From: DATBMY01 sp036554605
GTDB taxonomy: Bacteria; Acidobacteriota; Blastocatellia; UBA7656
Direction of reading: 5' to 3'
Length of the DNA stretch: 12,901 bases
Assembly: GCA_036554605.1 (NCBI GenBank)
Contig: DATBMY010000353.1
Span: 1-12,901 of the forward strand
This document shows positions 6,701 through 12,901 of this stretch, one piece after another (the stretch's first letter is position 1; each line of letters starts with the position of its first letter). The notes beneath the pieces are model-generated. The model did no database searches and was not told the DNA's origin. It saw nothing but the letters and a program-made list of their open reading frames with translations. A program made the translations under genes and the position numbers.

Positions 6701-7465
6701 TCAACGCTTAGGCGTCGGGACGCCCGTGCCCATAACTATTTCCGGGACGTACATCACCGAATGTGGCAGCATCGCTTCATCCATATTTAGCAACCCGTAG
6801 GATTCAAATATGCGGGCCCGCGCATGCTCTACGCGCCCCGACAGCGCCTCCATGAGCGTGTGCTCTACCTCGATTCTAAACAGGCTCTTGTTGGCGACGC
6901 TTAAATAGCCGACCGGGCGTTCGGTTATAAACTCGCGCGGCACCGCCAGCGGCTCCGGCCCGACCCGGGCGTGATTGCCGCCGACAACAAAATCGGCCGC
7001 AAGCCCATCCTCGCTCGTTGACCGCACGGCGTAGCGAAGCGTATTCGGGGCGGGATCCGTATCGCTTTCGTGAATGTTGACGGCTGGCGCCTGATCCATT
7101 ATCGGCGTCGTCTCCAGATCGATCTTTTCGTAGCTGATCGGAGCCTGCGTCGCGCGGGTAGCCATCATAATTAATCTGGAGTCTACCCTCATTTCGAAGA
7201 AGTAGACGCCCGGTCCCTCTCCCCCATCGACGTATGTGCGATAGTTTATCTGGTTGAAGCTGATTGGGGGCAGCGGTAGCAGATTCGACCGCAGGCTCGC
7301 GACGCGAAAAGCAACCGCCGAGAGCAAAGCCACCTGCCTGCCCTCGGCGTTTGTGATCAGGTCAAGGTCGAGCTGCTCCGGCACGAGCCTGCGCACAAAA
7401 TCGGGGTCCGCGGTGTAGTTGATGTAAAGCAGGTCTTCTATATGTAGCTGAACTTGCATCGCCAT
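6701..7465 (-). CDS. DUF2071-like protein of unknown function
   Basis: A 254-residue soluble protein with no signal peptide or membrane helix. The N-terminal pattern fits my memory of the DUF2071 (COG3361-type) family: LLYINYTADPDFVRRLVPEQ (12-31), a hydrophobic strand VALLSAVAFRVAS (45-57), FNQINYRTYV (70-79) and GVYFFEMRVDSRLIMMATR (86-104). Length is usual for that family. Members have a lipocalin/acetoacetate-decarboxylase-like beta fold, but no enzyme activity is established, so I give none. The C-terminal third contains LFRIEVEHTLMEAL, and the protein ends GTGVPTPKR. ATG 7463-7465 is used; a second ATG two codons later is equally possible and neither has a strong ribosome site. It is divergent from the serine protease gene and may be cotranscribed with the M15 peptidase gene downstream, since I see no terminator in the 99-bp gap. 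Confidence 0.75.
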   Translation of the reverse strand: MAMQVQLHIEDLLYINYTADPDFVRRLVPEQLDLDLITNAEGRQVALLSAVAFRVASLRSNLLPLPPISFNQINYRTYVDGGEGPGVYFFEMRVDSRLIMMATRATQAPISYEKIDLETTPIMDQAPAVNIHESDTDPAPNTLRYAVRSTSEDGLAADFVVGGNHARVGPEPLAVPREFITERPVGYLSVANKSLFRIEVEHTLMEALSGRVEHARARIFESYGLLNMDEAMLPHSVMYVPEIVMGTGVPTPKR

Positions 7466-7619
7466 ATTGATTGAATCCCGGTTCTATTCTGGATTTCCTT
7501 ACTGGAGCGCCTACCTCAAACGAGTATGCTACCTTGCGCATAGATACTACAAGACTCTTTTCGACGGCCCTCTATTCAGGTTCTGCTTGACCGCCCCGAA
7601 AGGGTACCATAAGTAATCA

Positions 7620-7648
7620 TTGACACTTCACTAACGGGCTGCTAAATT
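7620..7648 (+). promoter_or_regulatory. Sigma70-type promoter of the serine protease gene
   Basis: A perfect consensus -35 TTGACA (7620-7625), a 17-bp spacer and a -10 TAAATT (7643-7648; 4 of 6) point toward the protease. Transcription would start near 7655 and give a leader of about 120 nt. Confidence 0.65.
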
Positions 7649-7763
7649 AGGCGGGCTTCAGAGGTTTTCAGACGGGCTTAATCCTTGCATCTGTGAATCC
7701 GCGGCGTCCAGGGCGCTTCAGCCCTTCGACTTTACAGGTGCCGGTACTACACTCAGTCGATTC

Positions 7764-7770
7764 GAGGAGG
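7764..7770 (+). promoter_or_regulatory. Ribosome binding site of the serine protease gene
   Basis: GAGGAGG lies six bases before ATG 7777-7779. It fixes the start downstream of the GTG at 7693 and gives the protein a normal signal peptide. Confidence 0.88.
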
Positions 7771-7776
7771 TCACGA

Positions 7777-8835
7777 ATGAAGAAGTTTCCCCTTTCCAGC
7801 CGCTTTACCATTATGGCGTTGATCGGCTCGCTCATGGTAATCAGCCCTTCGTTGCTGGCCGACAACGGGCCCGAGCATAGATTACGTAACCAGAACTTCG
7901 GTGTCTCGGGCGGCAACGTCAACGACATAACGAGGCGTTTTTGCTGCAGCGGAACACTCGGCGCATTGCTGACTGACGGCACCAACCAGTACATACTCAG
8001 CAACAACCATGTGATGGGGCTGTCGGGCCGGGCGCAGTCCGGTCAGGACATATCGCAGCCGGGGTTGATCGATAATAACTGCCAGGTCGCGACTGTCGTA
8101 GCCGACTTCACCCTGGCCCCGTCGCTCAGCTCAGGAGTTGACGCGGCAATCGCCCAGTTGCGCCCGGGCACGATGAACGCCAACGGCGCCATCGAAGATA
8201 TTGGCGTCATATGCGGCACCCCGCTCGCGCCAAGCGTCGGGCTCGGTGTCCAGAAGAGCGGGCGCACCACGGGACATACGACCGGGTCTATCAGCTCGAT
8301 CAATACGACCGTCAGCGTGCGCTATCCAAAATCCTGCGGTGGCGGGGGCGGGACGCTCCACACCTTCCCCAATCAGGTCGTCATCACCAGCAGCACCTTT
8401 AGCGCGGGCGGCGATTCCGGCTCGCTCATCGTAAGCACCGGTTCTAATCCCCGTCCCGTCGCGCTGCTTTTCGCCGGCAGCAGCTCCTCGACCATCGGCA
8501 ATCCCATAGGCACCGTGCTCACACAGATCAACAACGTCAAGACAGGTCCTGACGTGAGCTTTGTCGGCACGTGCACGGCCAGCCTCGATTCGCCCGTGAG
8601 CGACGGCCAGGTTATGCCCGAACAGCTCGAATCGGCGACCAGGGCCAAAGAGTCGAAGGAGACCGATCTGATGGGAAGGCCGGGCGTCATTGGCGTCGGC
8701 GTCGGGACGGAGAATAACGAAGCCGTTATCATCGTCTATGTGAATGCCAACGCGCCATCGCAAGGAAAACTGCCCAAGAAAATCAACGGCGTTAAGGTCA
8801 AGAGGGTATTCACCGAAGAGTTCGTCGCGTACTAA
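7777..8835 (+). CDS. Secreted trypsin-like (chymotrypsin-fold) serine protease with small C-terminal domain
   Basis: A 352-residue precursor. Residues 1-28 are a signal peptide (KK start, hydrophobic 11-27, likely cleavage after LLA-28), so the enzyme is exported. The catalytic triad is visible in order: His78 in LSNNHV, Asp122 in SGVDAAI, Ser214 in GGDSGSL. The sequence KSGRTTGHTTG (160-170) before the last barrel is typical, from memory, of Nal1-like/S1-related bacterial peptidases. Six cysteines (56, 57, 102, 146, 187, 266) could form disulfides outside the cytoplasm. After a polar linker (about 268-296) a compact C-terminal part (about 297-352, RPGVIGVGVG, then AVIIVYVN, then GVKVKRVF) looks like a small separate beta domain of unknown role, perhaps inhibitory, substrate-binding or a surface anchor. 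The gene has its own promoter and ribosome site and ends at a shared convergent terminator. Substrate is unknown. Confidence 0.88.
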   Translation: MKKFPLSSRFTIMALIGSLMVISPSLLADNGPEHRLRNQNFGVSGGNVNDITRRFCCSGTLGALLTDGTNQYILSNNHVMGLSGRAQSGQDISQPGLIDNNCQVATVVADFTLAPSLSSGVDAAIAQLRPGTMNANGAIEDIGVICGTPLAPSVGLGVQKSGRTTGHTTGSISSINTTVSVRYPKSCGGGGGTLHTFPNQVVITSSTFSAGGDSGSLIVSTGSNPRPVALLFAGSSSSTIGNPIGTVLTQINNVKTGPDVSFVGTCTASLDSPVSDGQVMPEQLESATRAKESKETDLMGRPGVIGVGVGTENNEAVIIVYVNANAPSQGKLPKKINGVKVKRVFTEEFVAY

Positions 8836-8879
8836 CTCCCGGTTCGTATTGCAAACGTAGAAAGAAGAGGCGGAACAAC

Positions 8880-8915
8880 AAAGTCCGAAGTCCGGTGTAT
8901 GGACTTCGGACTTTT
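8880..8915. terminator. Convergent intrinsic terminator between serine protease and metH
   Basis: A perfect 14-bp inverted repeat AAAGTCCGAAGTCC (8880-8893) / GGACTTCGGACTTT (8901-8914) with a 7-nt loop, followed on the plus strand by TTTTCATTT. It starts 44 bp after the protease stop and ends 4 bp before the metH stop codon, so it can serve both genes. The minus-strand tail (ACTTTGTTGTT) is less T-rich. Confidence 0.9.
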
Positions 8916-8918
8916 CAT

Positions 8919-11900
8919 TTAATCCGCGCCGGCTTCGACCATCTCAACCGAGCCCGCGTTAAAGTAGGTCGCATCCGGGTGATGAAAGACCAGCGCCGAC
9001 ACGCTCGCCTCCGGCTCCATCATGAAGCCTTCCGTCAGCTCGACGCCTATATCTTCGGGCCGGAGCAATCTAAAGAGAGCCTCCTGCTGCTCAAGGTCAG
9101 GGCAGGCCGGGTAGCCGAACGAATAGCGCTTGCCTCGATAGCGCGCTTGAAATAGCGATTGCCTTGAGAGGCCCGGCTGGTCCGGAAAGCCCCACAGCGC
9201 GCGCAGCTTTGAGTGTATCCACTCGGCCGCCGCCTCGGCCGTCTCCAGCGCGAGCGCCTGCAGCGCATATGATTTCAGATACTCGCCGCGCTCTTTCGCT
9301 TCCTCGGCCAGCTCGCGTATCCCTTCGCCCGCGCTCGTAACGAAGAGCGCTACGTGGTCGCGCCTGAGCGCTCGCCCGCTCGCGTCTTGTTCGGGCGGCA
9401 GAACAAAGTCGCTCAACGCCAGCCCGCCCGCTTTTCGCTGCCGAGGAAAGCTCAGCGTCTCAACCGGCGCGCTCGACTCGCGCCCCTCAAAGAATCTTAT
9501 AAGGTTGCCGTCCGGCTCGGCCTCGAAGAACTGCCACACGGCGCGCACGCGCATCTGTCCGGCGCGGCAATCCTGTTTGACGCGCTCGATCTTCTCTTCA
9601 AGCTCGCGCGCTCGCGCGTCGCCCGAAGCGATCAACTCGCTAAAGCGCCCGCGCAATCCCATGTGCCGGCCGTATAGCATCTGAGGGTTTATGTAGCTCC
9701 ATATCTCGTCCAGGTCCGCCCCCTCTACGACGTGGCGATCCGTATCGGGGACCGCCGGGATCGCAACGTCGAGCGAGACTTTCGGGCTGCGCCGCTCGCT
9801 TTCGCCAGCCGTCACGACAGGCGCGGCTGCTGGCGCGTCGAGGTCTTTTTCGAGCAGCCGCGCTTCAAGTTGCGCGCGCGACTCGGGGTCCATCAGGCGG
9901 TTCAACAGGTCGAGCCCCGACATCGCGTCGTTCGCGTAAGCGACCGTTCCGCCGTATGCAGGCGCGATCTTGCCCCGCGTGAATCGCTCGGAAAGCGCCG
10001 CCCCTCCGACCAGCATCGGCAGACTTATGCCGGCGTCGCGCAGATCGCTTGCGGTCACGACCATCTGCTGGGCCGATTTTACAAGCAGCCCCGATAGCCC
10101 TATCGCATCGGGCCGGTGCTCGCGCACGGCCTGTATCAAGACTTCGGGCGGCACTTTGATTCCGAGGTTGATCACCCGGTAGCCGTTGTTCGACATTATG
10201 ATGTCGACCAGATTCTTGCCTATGTCGTGAACGTCGCCTTTGACCGTGGCAAGTACTATTCGCCCGCGCGTCGACGAATCGCTTTTCTCCATGAACTGTT
10301 CTAGGTAGGAGACAGCCGCCTTCATCGCCTCGGCCGATTGCAGCACCTCGGCGACGATCAGCTCATTGTTATTAAAGAGCCGCCCTACTTCTTCCATCCC
10401 GCGCATCAGCGGGCCGTTGATTATCTCAAGCGGCGCGGCCTCTCGCAGCTTGAGATCGAGATCATTGATGAGCCCCTCTTTTGTCCCTTCTATTATGTAA
10501 TTGCCGAGCCGCGCGTCGAGAGGCATGTCGACAGCCACCTTGCGCACGCGCCCCTTGAGGCTGCGGAAGTGCGCGGCGAACTTTGCCACGGGGTCGTCGC
10601 CGCGATTCCACAAAAGGTCTTCGGCCAGACGCCGTTCCTCTTCCGGTATCGAAGCGTAGCGTTCGAGCTTCTCGGAATTTACTATCGCGAGATCGAGCCC
10701 GGCTTTCGTGCAATGATATAGAAAGACCGAGTTGAGGACTTCGCGGCCCGCGTCGGGCAGGCCGAACGAGACGTTGCTGATGCCCAGAATCGTCTTTACG
10801 TGCGGCAGCTCTTGCCTGATCAATCGCACCGCTTCGATTGTCTCGACCGCGCTGCCCACATAGTTCTCATCGCCGGTGCCGCAGGGAAAGACCAGCGGGT
10901 CGATGATTATATCCTCGGGTCGTATCCCATAATCTTCCGAAAGCAGCTTGACGCTTCGCCGGGCGATTGCGAGCTTGCGCTCGCGCGTTATGGCTTGCGC
11001 CTGCTGCTTGTCTTCATCGATGCAGCCTACGACGAGCGCGGCGCCGTACTTGCGCGCGAGCGGCGTGACGCGGTCGAATTTATCGAGCCCGTCTTCGAGG
11101 TTGATCGAGTTTATTATCGATTTACCCTGGCAGTATGTGAGCGCGCGCTCGATGGCGACCGGGTCGGTCGTATCGATCATGACCGGCGCTTTGACGACGC
11201 GGATCAGCCGCTCGTAGAAACGGTCGACGTCGTAGAGCTCGTCGCGGTCGGCGTTCTGCAAATTGACGTCGATGATCTGCGCGCCGCCCTTGACCTGCTG
11301 GCGCCCTATCTCGGCGGCCTCCTCGTATTTCTCTTCCGTGATGAGCCGCTTGAATTTGCGCGAGCCGACCTCGTTCGTCCGCTCGCCCACTATGAGCGGC
11401 CGCTGGTCGTCGCTCGCCTCGACGAAATCGATCCCGGAAAATAACGTCCGGTGATGGCTTCGGTAGCGGCGCGGGCGCTTGCCTTCTACCATCTGGGCGA
11501 GCGCGCGTATATGAGCCGGCGTGGTCCCGCAACAACCGCCGACCAGGTTGATCCAGCCGTGATCGACGAATCGCTCGACGGTCGCGGTGAACATCTCGGG
11601 CGTTTCGAGGTATATGCCCTCATCGTTTGGCAGCCCGGCGTTGGGTATGCAGGAGACGCGCGTTTCCGCGAGCGCCGCCACGCTTCGTATATGATCGGTC
11701 ATGAAATCGGGGCCGGTCGCGCAATTGAGTCCTATGGAGAGCAACTCGGCGTGCATGGTGGAAGCGACGAAAGCCTCGGCCGTCTGGCCGCCGAGCATCG
11801 TCCCTCCTATCTGCTCAATCGTGCCCGAAACCATGATGGGCAGGCGCGCGCCCGTCTCTTCGAACATTTGCCATATGCCTATCAGCGCCGCTTTGACGTT

Positions 11901-12410
11901 GCGCGTGTCCTGCTGCGTTTCGACCAGCAGGATGTCGGCGCCCCCCGCGACCAGTCCCGCCGCCTGATCATGAAATGTCTTTATAAGCTCATCGAAGGTA
12001 ACGCCGCCCGTCACCGATATGGCCTTCGTCGTGGGACCGATCGAGCCGGCGACGAATCGCGGGCGCGCGGCAGTAGAATGCTCCGACGCGGCCTTGCGCG
12101 CGAGCCGCGCCGCCTCCCGGTTGATCTCGAAGACTTTCTCTTCAAGCCCGTACTCGGCCAGCACTATCGAAGTGCCGCCGAATGTATTGGTCTCGATGAT
12201 GTCGGCGCCAGCTTCGAGATAACCGCGGTGTATCTCCAGTATGCAATCGGGCCTCGTCAGCACCAGGTTCTCATTGCAGCCTTCAAGGTGCGGCCCGCCG
12301 AAATCATCAGCCGTGAGGTGGCGCGACTGTATAGCCGTGCCCATGGCCCCGTCGAGCACCAGTACGCGCTCCGAGAGCAGTTCTTTAAGAAGTTCTGTTC
12401 GTTCAGTCAT
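8919..12410 (-). CDS. metH: Cobalamin-dependent methionine synthase MetH
   Basis: Transfers a methyl group from 5-methyl-tetrahydrofolate to homocysteine through methylcobalamin, giving methionine and tetrahydrofolate, in the cytoplasm. The 1163-residue protein has all four modules. The homocysteine domain (about 10-310) starts VLDGAMGT and carries zinc cysteines Cys230 (GLNC), Cys293 and Cys294 (GGCC). The pterin-binding domain (about 335-600) has IVGERTN, then IDVNLQ. The cobalamin cap and Rossmann domain (about 620-845) has lower-ligand His728 in GDVHDIGKN, then GLSGLLVKS. The C-terminal activation domain (about 895-1155) has RYSFGYPACPD and HHPDATYFNAG, used for SAM-dependent reactivation. 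It is slightly shorter than the E. coli enzyme (about 1227 residues), mainly in linkers. The start is ATG 12408-12410; the only Shine-Dalgarno-like bases, AGGA nine bases upstream, lie in or at the edge of repeat copy B. No cobalamin or SAM riboswitch is visible upstream. Confidence 0.98.
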   Translation of the reverse strand: MTERTELLKELLSERVLVLDGAMGTAIQSRHLTADDFGGPHLEGCNENLVLTRPDCILEIHRGYLEAGADIIETNTFGGTSIVLAEYGLEEKVFEINREAARLARKAASEHSTAARPRFVAGSIGPTTKAISVTGGVTFDELIKTFHDQAAGLVAGGADILLVETQQDTRNVKAALIGIWQMFEETGARLPIMVSGTIEQIGGTMLGGQTAEAFVASTMHAELLSIGLNCATGPDFMTDHIRSVAALAETRVSCIPNAGLPNDEGIYLETPEMFTATVERFVDHGWINLVGGCCGTTPAHIRALAQMVEGKRPRRYRSHHRTLFSGIDFVEASDDQRPLIVGERTNEVGSRKFKRLITEEKYEEAAEIGRQQVKGGAQIIDVNLQNADRDELYDVDRFYERLIRVVKAPVMIDTTDPVAIERALTYCQGKSIINSINLEDGLDKFDRVTPLARKYGAALVVGCIDEDKQQAQAITRERKLAIARRSVKLLSEDYGIRPEDIIIDPLVFPCGTGDENYVGSAVETIEAVRLIRQELPHVKTILGISNVSFGLPDAGREVLNSVFLYHCTKAGLDLAIVNSEKLERYASIPEEERRLAEDLLWNRGDDPVAKFAAHFRSLKGRVRKVAVDMPLDARLGNYIIEGTKEGLINDLDLKLREAAPLEIINGPLMRGMEEVGRLFNNNELIVAEVLQSAEAMKAAVSYLEQFMEKSDSSTRGRIVLATVKGDVHDIGKNLVDIIMSNNGYRVINLGIKVPPEVLIQAVREHRPDAIGLSGLLVKSAQQMVVTASDLRDAGISLPMLVGGAALSERFTRGKIAPAYGGTVAYANDAMSGLDLLNRLMDPESRAQLEARLLEKDLDAPAAAPVVTAGESERRSPKVSLDVAIPAVPDTDRHVVEGADLDEIWSYINPQMLYGRHMGLRGRFSELIASGDARARELEEKIERVKQDCRAGQMRVRAVWQFFEAEPDGNLIRFFEGRESSAPVETLSFPRQRKAGGLALSDFVLPPEQDASGRALRRDHVALFVTSAGEGIRELAEEAKERGEYLKSYALQALALETAEAAAEWIHSKLRALWGFPDQPGLSRQSLFQARYRGKRYSFGYPACPDLEQQEALFRLLRPEDIGVELTEGFMMEPEASVSALVFHHPDATYFNAGSVEMVEAGAD

Positions 12411-12416
12411 AAGCTA

Positions 12417-12515
12417 GGGTCCTGGGGTCAGGGGCCAGAGGTCAGAGGTTCCCAAATCTCAGAGGCTATCTCACAAACAATCCCTACCCCCCGACCCCTG
12501 ACCCCTGATCCCTGG
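12417..12515 (+). repeat. Dispersed G-rich/C-rich palindromic repeat, copy B, at the YbjN-like/metH junction
   Basis: Plus-strand order: a G-rich arm (12421-12448, with GGGGTCAGGGGCCAGAGG), a core (GGTTCCCAAATCTCA at 12447-12461, then CTATCTCAC, then ACAATCCC) and a C-rich arm (12486-12515, with CCGACCCCTGACCCCTGA). The arms are imperfect inverted repeats. Core ends match copy A read on the minus strand, so the two copies lie in opposite orientation in this window. Copy B is about 50 bp shorter than A, with part of the core and part of the arms missing. Its left edge touches the metH leader; its right edge provides the last codons of the YbjN-like gene. Confidence 0.83.
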
Positions 12516-12900
12516 TTATAAGGTCGCGAATCTGCTGGCGGCGCTCGCGCGCGACCGCGGCCATCGTAAGATAAGCGGAATCGAACTGCGCCTGCGTGAT
12601 AGGCTGCGCGGCGCTGATCAAATACTTGTAGCCTATGTCGTCTTCGTTATCTATAAAGAAGCTGCCTATCGTTATCGCGTCGTTGGTCGACAGCAGATAC
12701 TTGTAGACCTCTTCGCGGTTCGACGCGTTTTTTACGCTGCCGAAATTATATATGTAAAAGCCCACGAGCCCCTTTCGCCGGTCATTGACGACGACTATTG
12801 TCGTCTTGCCGCCCTTCGAATCCGGGTAATTCGACACGACCATGTCTTCGGTGCTTTTGGCCGCGTCTATAGTCGCGCCGTGCCGCTGCGCGTACCGCTT
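12484..12900 (-). CDS. YbjN-like / type III secretion chaperone-like protein, C-terminal part
   Basis: The frame stays open from the window edge to TAG at 12484-12486, so the 5' end is missing; 138 codons are visible. After a polar stretch (TIDAAKSTEDM) the sequence runs VVSNYPDSKGGKTTIVVV, then GLVGFYIYNFGSVKNASN, then YLLSTNDAITIGSFFIDNED, then IGYKYLISAAQPITQAQFD. This alternation of strands with a D-x-D-D-hydrophobic turn resembles the YbjN/secretion-chaperone-like fold, whose members bind other proteins; the exact role is unknown. The last nine residues (RDQGSGVGG) and the stop are encoded by repeat copy B, so the original C-terminus probably ended near RDLIT. The gene runs in the same direction as metH with only about 73 bp between stop and start, nearly all of it repeat, so cotranscription is possible. 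Confidence 0.65.
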   Translation of the reverse strand, partial: KRYAQRHGATIDAAKSTEDMVVSNYPDSKGGKTTIVVVNDRRKGLVGFYIYNFGSVKNASNREEVYKYLLSTNDAITIGSFFIDNEDDIGYKYLISAAQPITQAQFDSAYLTMAAVARERRQQIRDLITRDQGSGVGG

Positions 12901-12901
12901 T

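Larger units (their letters stand above)
7466..7776. other. Divergent intergenic region (311 bp)
   Basis: This gap separates the minus-strand DUF2071-like gene from the plus-strand serine protease gene. It holds the protease promoter (7620-7648), a leader of about 120 nt and the protease ribosome site (7764-7770). A small hairpin AGGGC/GCCCT lies near 7709-7724. I see no tRNA, riboswitch or repeat. A GTG at 7693 opens a 28-codon upstream extension of the protease frame, but it has no ribosome site and would bury the signal peptide. No convincing promoter for the DUF2071-like gene was found. Confidence 0.6.

Noticed and set aside
7693..7776. Upstream GTG start for the serine protease
   Set aside because: It would put 28 Arg/Pro-rich residues before the signal peptide and has no ribosome site; ATG 7777 has GAGGAGG at ideal spacing.
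8131..8763. Minus-strand frame of 210 codons opposite the serine protease
   Set aside because: The plus-strand frame has the catalytic triad, signal peptide, promoter and ribosome site; the opposite frame has none of these.
12411..12483. Cobalamin or SAM riboswitch in front of metH
   Set aside because: The short gap is almost entirely repeat copy B; no B12-box or SAM-aptamer pattern is visible.
11451..12521. Plus-strand open frame of 356 codons opposite the 5' part of metH and repeat B
   Set aside because: It is antisense to conserved MetH coding sequence, has no ribosome site and its predicted protein is Arg-rich with no recognisable domain; long antisense frames are expected in GC-rich genes.

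Overview
This window is a high-GC stretch of a bacterial chromosome made of housekeeping and cell-envelope genes, most of them on the minus strand. No 16S or other direct taxonomic marker is present. The mix of a NHL-repeat/zinc-ribbon membrane protein, an exported trypsin-like protease with a small C-terminal domain, a tilS-ftsH pair and dispersed G-rich/C-rich palindromic repeats reminds me of Acidobacteriota (Blastocatellia-like). That assignment is recall and inference, not proof.

Layout, left to right. The 3' end of a plus-strand polytopic membrane protein (3-218) converges on a zinc-ribbon/L7-L12-like/TM/NHL protein (341-1699, minus). A folded palindromic element that contains an intrinsic terminator lies between them. 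Next come ftsH (1883-3790, minus, own terminator and a candidate promoter/operator region) and tilS (3992-5554, minus). Upstream of tilS are a membrane-anchored M15 (VanY-like) peptidase (5648-6601, minus) with a strong terminator, and a DUF2071-like protein (6701-7465, minus). A 311-bp divergent intergenic region carries a good sigma70-type promoter for an exported serine protease of chymotrypsin fold (7777-8835, plus). This gene converges on full-length cobalamin-dependent methionine synthase metH (8919-12410, minus) across a 14-bp perfect hairpin. The window ends in the C-terminal part of a YbjN-like small protein (12484-end, minus), which lies directly upstream of metH.

The most unusual signal is a dispersed repeat with a G-rich arm, an AT-richer core and a C-rich arm, present twice. 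Copy A (about 150 bp) lies inside tilS, in frame and without a stop, and adds about 50 low-complexity residues between two conserved TilS segments. Copy B (about 100 bp) lies at the YbjN-like/metH junction; it supplies the last codons and the stop of the YbjN-like gene and ends 7 nt before the metH start codon, where it may also supply the ribosome binding site. Both copies share core sequence and both encode the peptide QGSGVGG. They therefore look like one mobile or proliferating palindromic family that becomes part of proteins, comparable in behaviour to the Rickettsia palindromic elements.

Functionally the genes fall into membrane-protein quality control (FtsH), tRNA-Ile decoding (TilS), cell-wall and extracytoplasmic hydrolysis (M15 peptidase, serine protease) and one-carbon/methionine metabolism (MetH). 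I see no single pathway joining them; terminators and strand switches split the window into short transcription units. I found no tRNA, rRNA, CRISPR array, transposase or phage gene.
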